Assembly (NCBI GenBank): GCA_003555145.1 | Contig: PWID01000170.1 | Coordinates: forward strand, 1 to 35,206 | Reading direction: 5' to 3' | Source of the DNA: Balneolia bacterium | Lineage (GTDB): Bacteria > Bacteroidota > Rhodothermia > Balneolales > Cyclonatronaceae | Length of the DNA stretch: 35,206 bases | In this document: positions 32,729 through 35,206 of the stretch, one piece after another | Layout: each line of letters opens with the position of its first letter | Position numbering within the stretch: the first letter of the stretch is position 1 | The notes under the pieces: model-generated | What the model was told of the DNA's origin: nothing | Seen by the model: only the letters and a program-made list of their open reading frames with translations | Database searches by the model: none | Made by a program: the position numbers and the translations under genes

Positions 32729-34105
32729 TTAAGCCTTTCCGTTTTTCTTCACATTACGCATGTGGACCACCGGACAGCGAGATACGGCAGCTTTGTAGGA
32801 GCGTTCGATAATATCCATACCTTCATCAATATGTGCTGAATTAACAGTAAGTGGCGGACGGAATCGTACTGAATGCGTACCGCACTGAAGAATCATCAGG
32901 CCGTTAGCAAAACACTCGTCCGTGAATGCCTGTCTTGAATGGTGATCAGGAAAGTCGAACGCACACATAAGACCCTTGCCCCGGGCGTTGGTAACATACT
33001 CATACTGCCGGGTAAAGGCTTCAAGCTTTTCGAGCAGATAGGCGCCAGTGTTTGCGGCATTATCAACAAGATTTTCTGACTCAATGATTTCGAGGTAGCG
33101 CTGGAAACGAACCATGTCGACCAGATTGCCACCCCATGTAGAATTGATTCGGGATGATACGTTAAATACGTTTGTCTTAACTTCATCTATGCGTTTGCCG
33201 GCCAAAATACCACAAACCTGTGCTTTCTTGCCAAAGGCCAGAATATCTGGTTTTACATAGTGCTCGTGGCACCAGAATTTGCCGGTGAGACCAACGCCTG
33301 TCTGCACTTCATCATAAATAAGCAGAGCTTCGTGTTTGTCGGCCAAATCCCGTAATGCCTGATGGAACTGAGGACGGAACTGGTTATCGCCACCTTCACC
33401 CTGGATTGGTTCCAGTATGATGGCTGCAATATCATCCTTATGAATTTCGAAATAGCGTTCAGCCTGAGCAATAGCCAGACTTTCATTTTCGATTACGCTT
33501 CGTGTATTCTCATCGGTTACGGGGAATACCATTTTAGGGTTAGTGATCCGCGGCCAGTCAAACTTTGGAAACATTGCCACTTTACCTGGTTCCGTATTGG
33601 TAAGCGACATAGTGTAGCCAGTGCGACCGTGAAACGCCTGATTAAAATGCAGTATTTTATGGCCCTTTTCCTGACGATAGCCTTTCTGGTAGTTTTTTTG
33701 AACTTTCCAGTCGAAAGCAACTTTTAGCGCATTTTCTACGGCAAGTCCACCACCGGCAACGAAAAAGGCGTGGGGAAGATAGTCCGGGATACCCACTCTG
33801 TCGAATGTATCAACAAACTCGGCCATCTCACGGGTATAAACATCTGAGTTGGAAGGGTTGTTTATCGCAACCTTGCTGATTTTACGAACAAAATCTTCAT
33901 CCTTCATCATTTTGTGATTCATCCCAAGGGGATTGGAAGCAAAAAATGTGAAAAAGTCGAGATAGTTTTTTTTGTGTTTGGAGTCGTAAAGGTAAGGTCC
34001 TTCACTTTTGTCGAGGTCCAGAACCATGTCTAAACCATCGGCTAATATTCTTCGGCCAAGTACTTCATGGACCTGGTCTGCGTCGATAGATTGTTTAACA
34101 GTCAT
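32729..34105 (-). CDS. lat: L-lysine 6-aminotransferase
   Basis: This PLP enzyme moves the epsilon-amino group of lysine to 2-oxoglutarate, giving 2-aminoadipate 6-semialdehyde, which cyclises to piperideine-6-carboxylate. From the ATG at 34105 it has 458 residues. Visible features are FFVAGGGLAVENALK (PLP phosphate region), LIYDEVQTGVGLTGKFW, and the PLP lysine in AFGKKAQVCG, the same local sequence as in mycobacterial Lat, plus RINSTWGGNLVDM. These favour lysine 6-aminotransferase over ornithine or 4-aminobutyrate enzymes. An upstream in-frame Met would add 27 unlikely residues. A -7-like TATTTTTG lies at 34153-34160 without a good -33. Confidence 0.92.
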   Translation of the reverse strand: MTVKQSIDADQVHEVLGRRILADGLDMVLDLDKSEGPYLYDSKHKKNYLDFFTFFASNPLGMNHKMMKDEDFVRKISKVAINNPSNSDVYTREMAEFVDTFDRVGIPDYLPHAFFVAGGGLAVENALKVAFDWKVQKNYQKGYRQEKGHKILHFNQAFHGRTGYTMSLTNTEPGKVAMFPKFDWPRITNPKMVFPVTDENTRSVIENESLAIAQAERYFEIHKDDIAAIILEPIQGEGGDNQFRPQFHQALRDLADKHEALLIYDEVQTGVGLTGKFWCHEHYVKPDILAFGKKAQVCGILAGKRIDEVKTNVFNVSSRINSTWGGNLVDMVRFQRYLEIIESENLVDNAANTGAYLLEKLEAFTRQYEYVTNARGKGLMCAFDFPDHHSRQAFTDECFANGLMILQCGTHSVRFRPPLTVNSAHIDEGMDIIERSYKAAVSRCPVVHMRNVKKNGKA

Positions 34106-34295
34106 GCGAAATGCTTTATTTAGAAGGTTGGTGCATAAGCACGTGGATGTATCAAAAATATGCCTCAATATACCCAAAAAGCGCAATTTTGAACAAACAT
34201 TACTATTCAGGTTTAAACGTTTTAAAGCATGATTGGGATAAATTTATTAAGGGCTAACGGCTCATCTGACGAAACAGTTTGTCGTAATTAAGAAA

Positions 34296-34323
34296 AAGCC
34301 CGGCAGTTTGCACTACCGGGCTT
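34296..34323 (-). terminator. Terminator of the T9SS cargo gene
   Basis: On the minus strand AAGCCCGG...CCGGGCTT forms an 8-bp stem (34296-34303 with 34316-34323), extended by three inner pairs after a mismatch, and is followed by TTTTTCT. It lies about 30 bases after the stop of the gene at 34356-35206. Confidence 0.88.
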
Positions 34324-34355
34324 CAAATTAGCTGATGAATTAATACTCTTAAAAA

Positions 34356-35206
34356 TTACTTCACAAGCATCATCTTCTGAACCTGTGTGAAGCTGCCCGC
34401 CTGTAAGCGATACAGATACACACCCGATGCCAGTCTGTTGGCGTCGAAGGTTACAGTATGGCGACCCGCGTTCTGCTGACCATTTACAAGTACGGCCACG
34501 CGCTGTCCCTGAAGGTTATAAACCTCAAGAGTAACGTTTGCTGCCTCAGGCAGGGCGTACATGATGTTGGTGGTCGGGTTGAACGGGTTCGGATAGTTCT
34601 GACCCAGCGCGAACTCGGTCGGCACATCCATTTCAGGATCAAGGCTTACCGGGGTGTCTTCGTTGTTAAAGAACACAACTTCCAGGCTATGATCTTCGCC
34701 GGTCATTTCTATTTGCCTGTTAGTGGAATCGCCTTCACCTACATCGTCGCTTTCCCAGCCGGTGTTCGGCAGTTCACGGCCATCGCCGGCAAGAATGTAG
34801 TACTTGTATTCATGCATATCACCAGCTTCACCGGGCAGCTCATGCGTGAAGCTGTAAATTCCATCTTGGTCGCCTGTTAAGGCCTCGCCTTCGATAACAG
34901 ACCAATCGTTGAACGAGCCGCGCACGTACACTTCATCACCCAGAGACGGGTCGAAGTTTCCGGCGGATTGCTGTACCGACATGTCTACACGGAAGGTGAT
35001 CATTTCCGAAGCAAGGTCTTCTTCCAATACTTCTATGCTCACCGGAATTACGCCTACAGGAGTGGCCGGGGAGTTGGTCGTAATTTGGATTTCGGCATTG
35101 TAACTGCCTGCTTCGAATTCGAAGGTGTTCACCTCAGCCATCACTTCCACGCTCTGACCCGCTTCGATGGTTCCTGCAGACGGTTCGAATACGAACAGCC
35201 CGTCTC
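34356..35206 (-). CDS. C-terminal part of a secreted protein with T9SS sorting domain (5' end outside window)
   Basis: The frame runs open to the window edge, so the N-terminus is missing; at least 282 codons are visible. Reading from the edge there is an Ig-like/BACON-type strand set ([15 protein letters not shown], then [21 protein letters not shown]). Next is a starch-binding-like E-set domain ([34 protein letters not shown]). Last is a type A T9SS sorting domain: [47 protein letters not shown], ending KMMLVK. Proteins of this layout are exported by T9SS and either released or anchored to the cell surface. The catalytic or main domain is upstream of the window, so the enzyme class is unknown. 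A terminator follows. Confidence 0.92.
   Translation of the reverse strand, partial: DGLFVFEPSAGTIEAGQSVEVMAEVNTFEFEAGSYNAEIQITTNSPATPVGVIPVSIEVLEEDLASEMITFRVDMSVQQSAGNFDPSLGDEVYVRGSFNDWSVIEGEALTGDQDGIYSFTHELPGEAGDMHEYKYYILAGDGRELPNTGWESDDVGEGDSTNRQIEMTGEDHSLEVVFFNNEDTPVSLDPEMDVPTEFALGQNYPNPFNPTTNIMYALPEAANVTLEVYNLQGQRVAVLVNGQQNAGRHTVTFDANRLASGVYLYRLQAGSFTQVQKMMLVK

Noticed and set aside
34106-34186. 27-residue N-terminal extension of lat
   Set aside because: Cys-rich and unlike the family; the ATG at 34105 starts the conserved protein.
1-35206. Search for insertion sequences, CRISPR arrays, phage genes and toxin-antitoxin pairs
   Set aside because: No transposase, integrase, terminal repeats, repeat-spacer pattern or typical toxin-antitoxin pair was seen. 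Gene order and composition look like ordinary chromosome.

Overview
The window looks like a chromosomal, mostly housekeeping segment from a free-living, respiring, Gram-negative member of the Bacteroidota/Rhodothermota/Balneolota assemblage, most likely Balneolota or Rhodothermota. The evidence is: a C-terminal type IX secretion (T9SS) sorting domain with the [10 protein letters not shown] motif; Bacteroidota-style promoters (TTG, 20 nt, TAnnTTTG) in front of the tRNA operon and nuoJ; a complex I cluster with an embedded pterin carbinolamine dehydratase gene, as reported for Rhodothermus marinus; and AT-rich leaders with few strong Shine-Dalgarno sequences. This assignment is inferred from gene content only. 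No mobile element, CRISPR array, phage or integration scar was seen.

Layout. 1-570: minus-strand tRNA operon (Pro, Arg, Cys, Glu, His and a second Glu cut by the window edge) with a clear promoter. 765-3063: a divergent pair, a membrane-anchored family 2 glycosyltransferase (-) and a secreted protein of unknown function (+). 3160-7683: minus-strand clpC, gpmI and rpsT. 7820-11734: plus-strand cmk, rpsA and nadA. 11814-13174: minus-strand small basic protein and a lone moxR ATPase. 13470-19738: plus-strand nuoJKLM-pcd-nuoN, the membrane arm of respiratory complex I without the peripheral-arm genes. 19860-21016: rpsF-rpsR-rplI. 21210-24761: a large outer-membrane beta-barrel candidate that recalls SprA-type T9SS proteins. 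24932-27117: an ExbB/small membrane protein/ExbD/ExbD proton-motor cluster behind a textbook TTGACA-17-TATAAT promoter. 27219-31363: thiL, ftsH and a lipoprotein. 31531-34105: a DUF2805-type protein (-), a short-chain dehydrogenase (+) and lysine 6-aminotransferase (-). 34356-35206: the C-terminal end of a secreted T9SS cargo protein.

How they fit together. The core is energy and protein homeostasis: complex I makes proton motive force, the ExbB/ExbD motor uses it to energise the outer membrane, and ClpC and FtsH carry out cytosolic and membrane protein quality control. S1, S6, S18, S20 and L9 serve translation. The T9SS cargo and the SprA-like barrel point to protein export across the outer membrane. 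Most transcription units end in strong intrinsic terminators, several of them bidirectional between convergent genes. All intergenic stretches are shorter than about 300 bases; the longest (13175-13469) holds the nuoJ promoter and small palindromes.

No clearly new defence or mobile system was found. The most interesting items are the split complex I locus with pcd, the ExbB/ExbD motor with an unknown three-helix partner, the 1184-codon SprA-like barrel, and the hairpin-T-tract just upstream of rpsF that may be an attenuator.
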